A DNA stretch of 46,809 nucleotides from Clostridiaceae bacterium (GTDB lineage: Bacteria; Bacillota; Clostridia; Acetivibrionales; DTU013): positions 1 through 46,809 of the forward strand of contig JAAYPO010000107.1 of assembly GCA_012519745.1 (NCBI GenBank), given 5' to 3'. The translations under genes and the position numbers were made by a program. This document shows positions 33,311 through 40,587 of this stretch, piece after piece (position 1 is the stretch's first letter; the number at the start of each line of letters is the position of its first letter). The notes beneath the pieces were generated by a model. It ran no database searches. It worked only from the letters and a program-made list of their open reading frames with translations, and was not told where the DNA came from.

Positions 33311-34048
33311 TTAATCCTTTCCTTCCCCTGAAAGCTTCTCCAGCACTGATTCCAGACTGTCGGCCCCGTATGTGCTTTCAAGCTCTGCCGCCGGGCCTGA
33401 TGCCAGCAGTCTGCCCTTATCCATAACACCGATCCTGTCGCACAGCGTTTCAAGTTCATCGGTATAGTGACTTGTGAACAGTATAGTCCTGCCTTCCTTC
33501 CTCAATCCGTCCAGCATATCCAGTATATATCTGCGCGACTGTATATCGACGCCTACAGTGGGCTCATCCATCACAAGTATCTCCGGGTGGTGCATCAATG
33601 AAACGGCAATATTGAGTCTTCGCTTCATTCCTCCGGAATACTCCGAGACCCTGTCCCTGATCCTGCCCTCGAGCCTTGTCACGGCAACGGCCTCGTCGAT
33701 CCTTTCCTTCCTGAGCTTTCCCCTCAGACCATATATGCCTGCCCAGAAATCCAGATTGTCCTTGCCGGAAAGCATCGGATACAGCGCAATGTCCTGGGGC
33801 ACAAAACCTATCACCCTTTTGACCATGTCCGGCTGCCTACATACGCTGTGGCCGTTGACGATGATGTCGCCGGAAGTCGGTTTGCAAATCGTAGCAAGGA
33901 TCGATATAAAGGTTGATTTTCCTGCCCCGTTTGGCCCGAATAAACCAAATATTTCACCTTTTTCTATGTTTAGCGACAGCTCTGAAAGCGCTGTGAGCTT
34001 ACCATATTTTTTTGTAAGTTTTTTGACCTCTATAGCTATACTGTTCAT
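33311..34048 (-). CDS. ABC transporter ATP-binding protein
   Basis: A 245-residue nucleotide-binding subunit. Walker A is GLFGPNGAGKST, Q-loop GFVPQDIALYP, signature YSGGMKRRLNIAVSL, Walker B ILVMDEPTVGVD, and the switch His is in LFTSHYTDELE. The similarity class is the CcmA/DrrA-type exporter ATPase that partners ABC-2 permeases. GGAGAGGAT lies directly before the ATG. It leads an operon: ATPase, extracytoplasmic protein, two permeases and probably the Yip1-like protein. A TTGACG-18-TATATT promoter lies upstream, and a TetR gene follows on the far side of that promoter region. Confidence 0.95.
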   Translation of the reverse strand: MNSIAIEVKKLTKKYGKLTALSELSLNIEKGEIFGLFGPNGAGKSTFISILATICKPTSGDIIVNGHSVCRQPDMVKRVIGFVPQDIALYPMLSGKDNLDFWAGIYGLRGKLRKERIDEAVAVTRLEGRIRDRVSEYSGGMKRRLNIAVSLMHHPEILVMDEPTVGVDIQSRRYILDMLDGLRKEGRTILFTSHYTDELETLCDRIGVMDKGRLLASGPAAELESTYGADSLESVLEKLSGEGKD

Positions 34049-34081
34049 ATCCTCTCCTGCTGATTATCTCCGCACAGTATG

Positions 34082-34111
34082 AATATAGCAAAAACAGGCA
34101 GCACCCGTCAA
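34082..34111 (-). promoter_or_regulatory. Promoter of the ABC exporter operon
   Basis: TTGACG (34106-34111) and TATATT (34082-34087) are 18 bases apart on the minus strand, about 35 bases before the ATPase start. I see no ACTAACA-type palindrome near it, so control by the adjacent TetR protein is not supported by shared operators. CTTAAGGAA/TTCCTTAAG inverted halves occur further upstream (about 34168-34252). Confidence 0.65.
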
Positions 34112-34290
34112 TGGTGCAGACCGATGACAGGCGCTGGCCGTTTCAATCTTTGATATCGGCAGAGCACTTAAGGAATTCCTAATTCACAAAACACGATGGA
34201 TTTTCTATCCGCCTCTGTGTACTCCTTTGCGAATCGATACTTTCCTTAAGGCAATTCTCCATAAATGTAAAACCATACCGGAAACTGTAT

Positions 34291-34932
34291 TTAAACAGTG
34301 AACGCCCTGCGCAAAAAATCCATATGCCCTTTTATCATTTCCTGTATCTCAGGGCTGTCAACAGGATTCACCGCCTCCGGACTATCTGCTTCTGTGATAG
34401 AGTATTCACTGCTGTCCACTTCAAAGTAACGCATATATATAAAGAGAATGAACGAGTAAAAGGCCCTGGCCAGGACCTTGGGATCAGCATTCACCATAAT
34501 CCCTTTTTTTATCATCGCTTCAAAGACCTTGGACTGGTAAAGCAATGGATAGTCAACGAGGTTTTTTGTGAAAAATTCGTTTGCACGTGCATTCCTGAAG
34601 CGTTCTATTGAAACGATCCTCCAGATTTTTATCAACCTGGGCTTTCCGAAGTACATCTTAAAGTTCATGATACACATATCCATAAACTGTGCCGGATCCA
34701 TTACCTCTATCAGCTTTGCCGCCTCGTCCTCCGGTATGCTCATGCCACTGAACTCCCTGTCGAGATAATTGAATATTTCATCGAGTAGCTGCTGCTTGCT
34801 TTTGAAATGATTATAAAGCGAGCTCTCCTTGATCCCTACTGCTCCAGTTATATCACGGACGGACACATCATTGAAGCCATGCTTTGCAAACAGTTCTATC
34901 GCTGTCTCGAGGATCCTCTCCCTTGTGTTCAT
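34291..34932 (-). CDS. TetR-family transcriptional regulator
   Basis: A 213-residue regulator. The N-terminal helix-turn-helix is RERILETAIELFAKHGFNDVSVRDITGAVGIKESSLYNHFKSKQQLL (about 3-49), a textbook TetR DNA-binding domain; the remaining helical part is the ligand-binding/dimerisation domain (AKLIEVMDPAQFMDMCIMNFKMYFG). The start at 34932 (MNTRERI) is preferred because AGAGGA lies nine bases upstream, whereas the ATG at 34941 abuts that site. It lies downstream of the flavodoxin-like gene on the same strand, so the twin palindromes in that gene's promoter are its probable operators and would also autoregulate it. The ligand is unknown. Confidence 0.93.
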   Translation of the reverse strand: MNTRERILETAIELFAKHGFNDVSVRDITGAVGIKESSLYNHFKSKQQLLDEIFNYLDREFSGMSIPEDEAAKLIEVMDPAQFMDMCIMNFKMYFGKPRLIKIWRIVSIERFRNARANEFFTKNLVDYPLLYQSKVFEAMIKKGIMVNADPKVLARAFYSFILFIYMRYFEVDSSEYSITEADSPEAVNPVDSPEIQEMIKGHMDFLRRAFTV

Positions 34933-35062
34933 ATCCTTCATTCCTCTATATCTCCTATCTCGCTTATCTCTTTTATATCGCTAAGATATAAGTACTGCAT
35001 ATATCATCTATATCATTCATAAACCCATAACACCCATATCTCTCGCGTATACCTCATTTATC
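34933..35062. other. Pyrimidine-rich AT spacer between flavodoxin-like and tetR genes
   Basis: The plus strand is a low-complexity run of TATCTC, TATATC and CATACC-like words with few G residues. No promoter, operator or hairpin stands out. Confidence 0.4.
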
Positions 35063-35851
35063 TCATACCTCATCATACCCCACATAAACTTTTTTCATAA
35101 AGCTTCTCGCGATCCTGAATATAATACCGGTTACAGTTTTAACAAATATATTGATTTTCACAGGATAGTAAAAATCCTTGTCAAACAGATCATTTTCACT
35201 CCAGTAGGCATAGTCGGCGGGATTATAGTCCTTGCCGGCTTTTGCGTTCATCTTCCAGATATTGAACATCATCAGCCTGCCTATACCGGGAACAGGCCTC
35301 TTTTTTACTTCCATTGCCTTTGTAAGCATCCCGGCTTTCTTATTGAAATCCCGATCACACTTTTTCCTGAACTTCGCAGTCAGCGAATCATAATGAGGAA
35401 CACCAAGCTCACCGACCCATGTACCTCCCCAGCTCTCCACATTGGATCTCAGCAGCTTGAATACTTCCTTGAATATGCCTCCTCCGCTGGAAATCCCAAA
35501 GAATTTTACATCGAACATTTCAGGCCGATGCCAGAGGAATGTGAAATAATCCAGGAACTTTTTCATCAAAGCTGTGACATGTTGGTTATAAACAGGTGAT
35601 GCAAGTATGACTGCATCGGCAGAAAGTAACTTATCCTGGAGCTCCCTGACCTTCAGGGTCTCCCTGCAGCTTTCCCTGCCCTTGAGTATACAGTTGTGGC
35701 AGCCCGTGCAATCTTGCAGAGCAATACTGCTCAGCATTATGTATTCTACCTCTGCGGGTCCGAAATCATTCAAGGCCTTTTCAAATTTCATTACCGCATT
35801 ATATGTTTCACCCTTGCGAGGGCTTCCGATGATTGCCAGAATTTTTTTCAT
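35063..35851 (-). CDS. Flavodoxin-like NAD(P)H-dependent oxidoreductase
   Basis: A 262-residue protein of the flavodoxin-like FMN reductase/WrbA superfamily. The N-terminal KKILAIIGSPRKGETYNAVMKFEKAL holds the FMN phosphate loop (GSPRKGETYN); CTGCHNCILKGRESC (about 50-65) is a Cys-rich segment typical of the clostridial multimeric flavodoxin group; ADAVILASPVYNQHVTALMKKFLDYF is the second flavin loop. The last 80 residues are an extra C-terminal extension. The start at 35851 has GGGGTG upstream. The promoter holds two TetR-type palindromes and tetR lies next downstream, suggesting a redox or detoxification enzyme induced by its substrate, which is inference. Confidence 0.87.
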   Translation of the reverse strand: MKKILAIIGSPRKGETYNAVMKFEKALNDFGPAEVEYIMLSSIALQDCTGCHNCILKGRESCRETLKVRELQDKLLSADAVILASPVYNQHVTALMKKFLDYFTFLWHRPEMFDVKFFGISSGGGIFKEVFKLLRSNVESWGGTWVGELGVPHYDSLTAKFRKKCDRDFNKKAGMLTKAMEVKKRPVPGIGRLMMFNIWKMNAKAGKDYNPADYAYWSENDLFDKDFYYPVKINIFVKTVTGIIFRIARSFMKKVYVGYDEV

Positions 35852-35873
35852 GTAAATACACCCCTTCAATTAA

Positions 35874-35889
35874 ACTAACACTTGTTAGT
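35874..35889. promoter_or_regulatory. TetR-type operator 1
   Basis: ACTAACACTTGTTAGT is a 7-2-7 palindrome (ACTAACA/TGTTAGT) overlapping the predicted transcription start of the flavodoxin-like gene. Confidence 0.75.
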
Positions 35890-35892
35890 TCC

Positions 35893-35922
35893 ACTGTAAA
35901 CTAACAAGTGTTAGTCTGTCAA
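35893..35922 (-). promoter_or_regulatory. Promoter of the flavodoxin-like/tetR unit
   Basis: TTGACA (35917-35922) and TACAGT (35893-35898) are 18 bases apart on the minus strand. Operator 2 fills the spacer, operator 1 covers the start site. Confidence 0.65.
35900..35915. promoter_or_regulatory. TetR-type operator 2
   Basis: ACTAACAAGTGTTAGT, the exact reverse complement of operator 1, lies between the -35 and -10 elements, 26 bases from operator 1. Confidence 0.75.
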
Positions 35923-36034
35923 GTAATGAAGAAAATTATTTCATACTATATTCACACATTGAATGGTGTATTACAATAGTAATATAACGTTTCCAAATTA
36001 TGCGTTCGAGGGAATGCAGTCTGAAGGTGCAAAA

Positions 36035-37093
36035 ATGATTTATCCGCTGAAGTTCAAACCCTTGTACAAAGATTATGTATGGGGCGGCAGAAACCTTGGA
36101 TTACTTGGAAAGCTCCTTCCCCCAAAGGGAGTCGTTGCTGAGAGCTGGGAGGTGGCATGCCATAAAAACGGCTCCAGCATAGCAGCGAACGGTGAATATG
36201 AAGGGACCCCGCTTCCTGAGCTTATAAAGCTCCTCGGCAGAAGGCTTGTCGGTGATTCCCTGCCTCAGAGGGATATGGAAAAATTCCCGCTGCTGCTGAA
36301 ATTTATTGATGCAGAAGGCAATCTCTCCGTGCAGGTACACCCTGATGATGCATTTGCAAATGCATATGAGAACGAGGAGTATGGAAAAAACGAAATGTGG
36401 TACATCATCAGCGCCAGACCCTCAGCAAAAATCGTATATGACGTATTGCCGGGCACGACCCGTGATGGATTAGCCCGGGCCATAAAAGAAGGCAGCATAG
36501 TGGACTGTCTGAAGACCGTGTATGTATCACCGGGCGACATTATCAATATACCGGCAGGTGTCATACATTCAGTAGGAAAAGGTATCATCCTTGCGGAAAT
36601 ACAGCAGAGCTCCGATACCACATACAGGATCTATGACTATGGCAGGACCGGCAGAGAGCTTCACATTGAAAAGGCTTTGCAGGTGATCCGTTTTGCAGGT
36701 ACCGGTATCAGAGAAAAATACACAGGCCTGGATGTGACAATATCTGATTGCTGCAAAAGAAAAATTGCTGCCGCTAACGAGCACTTTTGCACGGAAATCT
36801 ACAGCGTCGACGGGCAGGTCCGTGAAATTGCTGATGGCAGCAAATTCTACATCTATATGTTTATTTCAGGAGAGGGCACGATAATCTGGGGGAACAAAGA
36901 ACTGCCGGTGAAGTCGGGTGAATCTGTATTGATGCCTGCGGTATTGGGAGAGTATGCTTTGAAGGGGCGATTTAGAGCCCTGAAGGTTTATAAGCCAGAC
37001 TTGCAGGCAGACATAATCAGGCCTTTGAGAGCGGCCGGTATTGCCGATGATGTGATGATCTCCGAAATCGCAGGCTTGAAAATTTCTAATTAA
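36035..37093 (+). CDS. manA: Class I mannose-6-phosphate isomerase
   Basis: A 352-residue zinc-dependent isomerase converting fructose-6-phosphate and mannose-6-phosphate, supplying mannose for glycans. The cupin core starts YPLKFKPLYKDYVWGGRNL; NLSVQVHPDDAFA contains the zinc-binding Gln and His; AEIQQSSDTTYRIYDYGR holds the catalytic region; the C-terminal cupin half (GEGTIIWGNKELPVKSGESVLMPA) completes the fold. A longer reading starts at 35963, but GAAGGTG is eight bases before 36035 and homologues begin there (MIYPLKF). The promoter is not obvious: TACAAT near 35972 has only a poor -35. It appears monocistronic and is divergent from the flavodoxin-like gene. Confidence 0.94.
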   Translation: MIYPLKFKPLYKDYVWGGRNLGLLGKLLPPKGVVAESWEVACHKNGSSIAANGEYEGTPLPELIKLLGRRLVGDSLPQRDMEKFPLLLKFIDAEGNLSVQVHPDDAFANAYENEEYGKNEMWYIISARPSAKIVYDVLPGTTRDGLARAIKEGSIVDCLKTVYVSPGDIINIPAGVIHSVGKGIILAEIQQSSDTTYRIYDYGRTGRELHIEKALQVIRFAGTGIREKYTGLDVTISDCCKRKIAAANEHFCTEIYSVDGQVREIADGSKFYIYMFISGEGTIIWGNKELPVKSGESVLMPAVLGEYALKGRFRALKVYKPDLQADIIRPLRAAGIADDVMISEIAGLKISN

Positions 37094-37185
37094 CAGAGAT
37101 ATACATCCGGTTCCTAAATTCATATATTTTGTCGAATATTTGTAATAAAAACCCACAATTTTATTTACTCTTTATTTCTTTATTG

Positions 37186-37194
37186 TGATATACT
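37186..37194 (+). promoter_or_regulatory. Extended -10 promoter of the degenerate-GGDEF gene
   Basis: TGATATACT fits TGnTATAnT; the -35 area is AT-rich without a clear hexamer. RNA would start near 37201, 75 bases before the gene. Confidence 0.45.
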
Positions 37195-37275
37195 ACCGTA
37201 TGGCGTATGAAAATGTTGCTGGTATTTTTCGTAATGTTTCAAAAGCTGCCATTCTTTTAATCGGAGTATGTCATT

Positions 37276-38007
37276 ATGGAGATAAAACTGGGTCAAAGGC
37301 TGCCTTTACTGGCGTTTATAGGGTCGATCTCGGGGATCATTGTGTTCCTTGTATCAGGATATATGGCAAATAGCGGCTACACTGCTGTCCGCGTGATCAT
37401 ATCACTATTGACCGCCCTTCTGATTTTCTCATCCTCGTCATCATTGATGCTTCTGCGATTGTACAATGAAAACAGTTCTTTTATCCGTGAGCTGAAAAAC
37501 AGGTTTTCAAAGGACAAGCTCAATGATCTGTACAACAAAAGCAGCGCGAGCAGAGCGCTGAATGCCGAGATCGCCTCGGCAAAGGAGAAGAAATACCCTG
37601 TCAGCATCATAATGCTGACTCTTGACCATTTCACCGAGATCAGAGAGTCTTATGGTCAGACCATCGGCAGTCATATACTTTCTATTTTCTGCATGGCTGT
37701 GCTAAAATGTGTCAGAACTACCGATATCATTTCATTGTACAGGGGTGACGAAATCATAGTCATCCTTCCCGATACGGATGTGGAGACGGCTAAAGCCCTT
37801 TCCGAGAAAATGTGCCGGGAAGTCGCAGGCACCTACATTCCGCCGCTGGACGGTGTCACCATCTCATCGATCCATTGCAGCGCAGGTGTGTCAGAGTATC
37901 CTTCATGTGGTGATGACGGGTATTCTCTTATAAGCACTGCCGACCTGGCTCTGTTCCTTGCAAAACGTTTCAGCAGGAACTGTACCAGAGTATATGGAAA
38001 GATTTGA
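37276..38007 (+). CDS. Membrane protein with degenerate GGDEF domain
   Basis: A 243-residue protein. Two transmembrane helices (about 9-30 and 37-62) are followed by a single GGDEF-fold domain (about 78-243). The signature is RGDEI (156-160) instead of GGDEF, preceded by SLY; the metal-binding Asp117 in LTLDHF is kept, but the N-terminal DxLTxLxNR element is eroded to NDLYNKSSAS. RGDEF variants elsewhere can be active, but the additional Phe-to-Ile change and the altered first motif make cyclase activity doubtful; a c-di-GMP receptor or a partner of another cyclase is possible. GGAG lies before the ATG. A strong bidirectional terminator follows. Confidence 0.88.
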   Translation: MEIKLGQRLPLLAFIGSISGIIVFLVSGYMANSGYTAVRVIISLLTALLIFSSSSSLMLLRLYNENSSFIRELKNRFSKDKLNDLYNKSSASRALNAEIASAKEKKYPVSIIMLTLDHFTEIRESYGQTIGSHILSIFCMAVLKCVRTTDIISLYRGDEIIVILPDTDVETAKALSEKMCREVAGTYIPPLDGVTISSIHCSAGVSEYPSCGDDGYSLISTADLALFLAKRFSRNCTRVYGKI

Positions 38008-38021
38008 ATCGACCGGGTTAG

Positions 38022-38057
38022 AAAAGACTGTCTTTAGATATCTAAAGACAGTCTTTT
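38022..38057. terminator. Perfect 36-bp palindrome, bidirectional terminator
   Basis: AAAAGACTGTCTTTAGAT is followed immediately by its exact reverse complement, ending in T-rich sequence on both strands. It lies between two convergent genes and should stop transcription from both sides. Confidence 0.9.
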
Positions 38058-38088
38058 TTTAACTGATTCCAGTATGTAAACCTGTGGA

Positions 38089-39090
38089 TCACTTATTCAT
38101 TGCTTCTTCTATCGCAACCGCTACCGAAACAGTTGCACCGACCATCGGGTTGTTGCCCATTCCGATCAGACCCATCATTTCAACATGGGCCGGAACTGAA
38201 GATGATCCTGCGAACTGAGCGTCCGAATGCATTCTTCCCATGGTATCGGTCATTCCGTAGGAAGCAGGTCCTGCAGCCATGTTGTCCGGATGGAGTGTCC
38301 TGCCGGTGCCGCCGCCGGATGCAACTGAAAAATATTTCTTTCCGAGCTCGCCGCATTCCTTTTTGTATGTTCCTGCCACCGGATGCTGGTATCTCGTCGG
38401 GTTTGTCGAGTTGCCTGTGATGGAAACATCAACCTTTTCAAGGTGCATTATCGCAACACCTTCCCTTACATCATCAGCGCCATAGCATCTCACTTTTGCT
38501 CTTTCACCCTTGGAGTAGGCGATCTCTTTCACTATCTCCAGCTTGCCGGTGAAGTAATCAAATTTTGTCTCTACATACGTAAATCCATTGATTCTTGAGA
38601 TGATCTGAGCAGCATCCTTGCCAAGGCCGTTGAGTATTACCCTGAGGGGTTCTGTCCTGACCCTGTTGGCTGACCTTGCTATACCGATAGCACCCTCTGC
38701 AGCTGCGAAGGATTCATGTCCTGCAAGGAATGCAAAGCATTTGGTCTCATCACGAAGCAGCATTGCCCCGAGATTTCCATGACCCAGTCCGACCTTTCTG
38801 TCATCGGCTACAGATCCCGGGATGCAGAATGACTGAAGGCCCTCTCCTATGGCTTCTGCCGCATCAGCAGCCTTCCTGCAGCCCTTTTTGATGGCGATGG
38901 CTGCGCCGACAGTGTATGCCCAGCATGCATTTTCAAAACATATGGGCTGTATACCCTTTGTTATATTGTGTGCATCTACGCCCTTATCGTCGCAGATCTT
39001 CTTTGCTTCTTCCAGCGAGGCAATGCCGTACTTTTTCAAAACGGCATTAACCTGGTCTATCCTTCTTTCATAACTTTCAAACAATGCCAT
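38089..39090 (-). CDS. GGGtGRT-family protein
   Basis: A 333-residue protein of the family named after its motif, seen here as SVASGGGTGRTLHPDNMAAGP. Other conserved blocks are GIQPICFENACWAYTVGAAIAIKKGCRKA, RKVGLGHGNLGAMLLRDET and the C-terminal VEMMGLIGMGNNPMVGATVSVAVA. It has no signal peptide or membrane helix and should be cytoplasmic. The biochemical role is unknown, but the family is regularly paired with a NifU-like protein as here (18-base gap, same strand), suggesting metal or Fe-S handling. The conserved Cys, His and Gly-rich loops suggest an enzyme rather than a structural protein. It ends against the palindromic terminator. Confidence 0.92.
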   Translation of the reverse strand: MALFESYERRIDQVNAVLKKYGIASLEEAKKICDDKGVDAHNITKGIQPICFENACWAYTVGAAIAIKKGCRKAADAAEAIGEGLQSFCIPGSVADDRKVGLGHGNLGAMLLRDETKCFAFLAGHESFAAAEGAIGIARSANRVRTEPLRVILNGLGKDAAQIISRINGFTYVETKFDYFTGKLEIVKEIAYSKGERAKVRCYGADDVREGVAIMHLEKVDVSITGNSTNPTRYQHPVAGTYKKECGELGKKYFSVASGGGTGRTLHPDNMAAGPASYGMTDTMGRMHSDAQFAGSSSVPAHVEMMGLIGMGNNPMVGATVSVAVAIEEAMNK

Positions 39091-39108
39091 GTCTTTGACC
39101 CTCCCTCT

Positions 39109-39801
39109 TTATTCTTCTCTCGGATCGATGACCCTGACTGCATCATCGAACCTGCCGTACTTGCTGGTTGCCTTCTTGACAGCTTCATTGGCATCCATGC
39201 CTTTTTTGATCATATCCATCATTTTGCCGAGGTGCACAAATTCATAGCCTATGATTTCATTGTTCTCATCAAGAGCGGTACGGGTCACATAGCCTTCTGC
39301 CATTTCCAGATACCTGGGTCCCTTTGCCAGTGTTCCGAACATAGTGCCCACCTGGCTTCTCAAGCCCTTGCCAAGATCCTCAAGTCCGGCTCCGATGGGG
39401 AGACCGCCTTCGGAGAATGCTGTCTGTGTCCTGCCGTAAACGATCTGCAGGAACAGCTCTCTCATCGCAGTGTTGATGGCATCACAGACTAGGTCCGTAT
39501 TCAATGCTTCAAGTATCGTTTTGCCGGGAAGTATTTCAGATGCCATTGCTGCCGAATGAGTCATACCGGAGCAGCCGAGGGTTTCCACCAATGCTTCCTG
39601 TATAACTCCATCCTTTACATTGAGAGTCAGCTTGCAGGCTCCCTGCTGCGGTGCACACCAGCCGACTCCGTGCGTCAGACCGGATATATCCTTGATCTCC
39701 TTTGACTTTACCCATTTTCCTTCCTGGGGAATCGGCGCAGGACCGTGATTGGGTCCCTTTGCCACACACGTCATTCTTTCAACTTCATGTGAATAAATCA
39801 T
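39109..39801 (-). CDS. NifU/IscU-like Fe-S scaffold-related protein
   Basis: A 230-residue protein related to the IscU/NifU N-terminal scaffold fold: VGWCAPQQGACKLTLNVKDGVIQEALVETLGCSGMTHSAAMASEILPGKTILEA aligns with the scaffold core (strands, then Cys-containing loop and helix). Cysteines are at positions 12, 49, 56, 77 and 106; Cys77 in LGCSGMTH corresponds to a canonical ligand position. The C-terminal 90 residues (MFGTLAKGPRYLEMAEGYVTR...) are an extension not found in IscU. AAAGGGG precedes ATG 39801; longer readings lack a site. It is cotranscribed with the GGGtGRT gene. Whether it assembles clusters generally or only for its partner is unknown. Confidence 0.88.
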   Translation of the reverse strand: MIYSHEVERMTCVAKGPNHGPAPIPQEGKWVKSKEIKDISGLTHGVGWCAPQQGACKLTLNVKDGVIQEALVETLGCSGMTHSAAMASEILPGKTILEALNTDLVCDAINTAMRELFLQIVYGRTQTAFSEGGLPIGAGLEDLGKGLRSQVGTMFGTLAKGPRYLEMAEGYVTRTALDENNEIIGYEFVHLGKMMDMIKKGMDANEAVKKATSKYGRFDDAVRVIDPREE

Positions 39802-40134
39802 TCTATGACCCCTTTCCATATAAATATTATGATCCGGTTGATCAGACGGATCATCTGTTAACCGGTTTTTGCCGGGTTTGCTTCGTCTTGCGGACCTTAT
39901 GCCGCATATGTGCAAAGCATGGCAAATATGCCAACAATTATTTTACTATAATATTTATAAAAAGTATATGTTAATTTTTTATCACAATGGCGATGCTGTT
40001 TTTTGGCTGAAAATAGTCCTATTCTCATGCAGCGGAACAGACAATTTGATATATCGAACATCAACCGGCATGTGATAGAATAGTAGTACACAGCATTCAG
40101 TGACTGGGTGCTTGGTCAAATACCGAGGTGCAAT
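39802..40134. other. Divergent intergenic region
   Basis: Apart from the 8-bp inverted repeat it holds AT-rich promoter-like sequence (TTAACA...TATTAT on the minus strand near 39945-39975) and, on the plus strand, a TAGAAT -10-like element near 40077. Neither promoter is strong. I see no gene. Confidence 0.35.
39829..39854. promoter_or_regulatory. 8-bp inverted repeat in the NifU-like gene leader
   Basis: ATGATCCG and CGGATCAT enclose ten bases about 30-50 bases upstream of the start codon. It could be a regulator site or a leader hairpin near the ribosome binding site; no known operator consensus is recognised. Confidence 0.4.
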
Positions 40135-40290
40135 ATGATAGGGAGCGAAAAAGATAAATGCCCCTGCAGGAAGAAAAGCTGCAAAAGGCATGGAAAATGT
40201 GAAGAGTGTATAGAGTATCATAAGACAAAAAAATGGGAGCCGTATTGCATTAGAAAAAAGGGCATCCCGATAAATGGGAAGGAAGGGTGA
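40135..40290 (+). CDS. Small Cys-rich protein
   Basis: A 51-residue, strongly basic protein with the pattern CPCRKKSCKRHGKCEEC followed by a single later Cys (WEPYC). Spacing of C-x-C, C-x5-C-x2-C type and a His suggests a small zinc-binding knuckle. Short proteins of this look are widespread in Clostridia but have no assigned role that I know. The start at 40135 is chosen because GAGGTG lies four to five bases before the ATG; an in-frame upstream start would lack a site. It is six bases from the next gene, so the two are cotranscribed. Confidence 0.7.
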   Translation: MIGSEKDKCPCRKKSCKRHGKCEECIEYHKTKKWEPYCIRKKGIPINGKEG

Positions 40291-40296
40291 CGAATA

Positions 40297-40494
40297 ATGG
40301 AAAGATGGCAGTATCAGACAGTACAGTTCGAAGCAACGGGATTTATGGGCGGTATCATAAACCTAGACAACTTCCAGGGAGAGCTGAACCAGCTTGGCTC
40401 AGAGGGTTGGGAGCTTGTGACCTGCTTTGACACCAATATGAACCAGGGCCAGTCCAGGTATGTTATAGCGGTATTCAAAAGAAAGATCGGCTGA
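40297..40494 (+). CDS. DUF4177-family small protein
   Basis: A 65-residue protein: MERWQYQTVQFEATGF, then LNQLGSEGWELVTCFDTN and a final beta strand YVIAVFKRK. The WEYK-like start and the LN-LG-EGWELV core are the hallmark of DUF4177 proteins, small alpha/beta domains of unknown function. A purine-rich GGAAGGAAGGG lies about ten bases before the ATG. It follows the Cys-rich protein by six bases and precedes glgB, which has its own promoter. Confidence 0.85.
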   Translation: MERWQYQTVQFEATGFMGGIINLDNFQGELNQLGSEGWELVTCFDTNMNQGQSRYVIAVFKRKIG

Positions 40495-40526
40495 ATCAGT
40501 CAAAGCGATACAGGCTTGGTAGATGA

Positions 40527-40555
40527 TTGGCAATATCAGGCACATGCTGTATAAT
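40527..40555 (+). promoter_or_regulatory. glgB promoter
   Basis: TTGGCA (40527-40532) and TATAAT (40550-40555) are exactly 17 bases apart, about 33 bases before the glgB ATG. This is the strongest sigma-A promoter in the window. Confidence 0.8.
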
Positions 40556-40587
40556 ATGCGTATAGACTTCATATCGAGGGGTAAAGA

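Noticed and set aside
34165-34252. CTTAAGGAA/TTCCTTAAG halves as the TetR terminator or exporter operator
   Set aside because: The halves are about 70 bases apart and have no T-run or match to the palindromes found at 35874-35915.
37276-38089. Anti-phage or defence island around the GGDEF and GGGtGRT genes
   Set aside because: No nuclease, CD-NTase, TIR or retron-like gene is present; gene content is housekeeping or metabolic.
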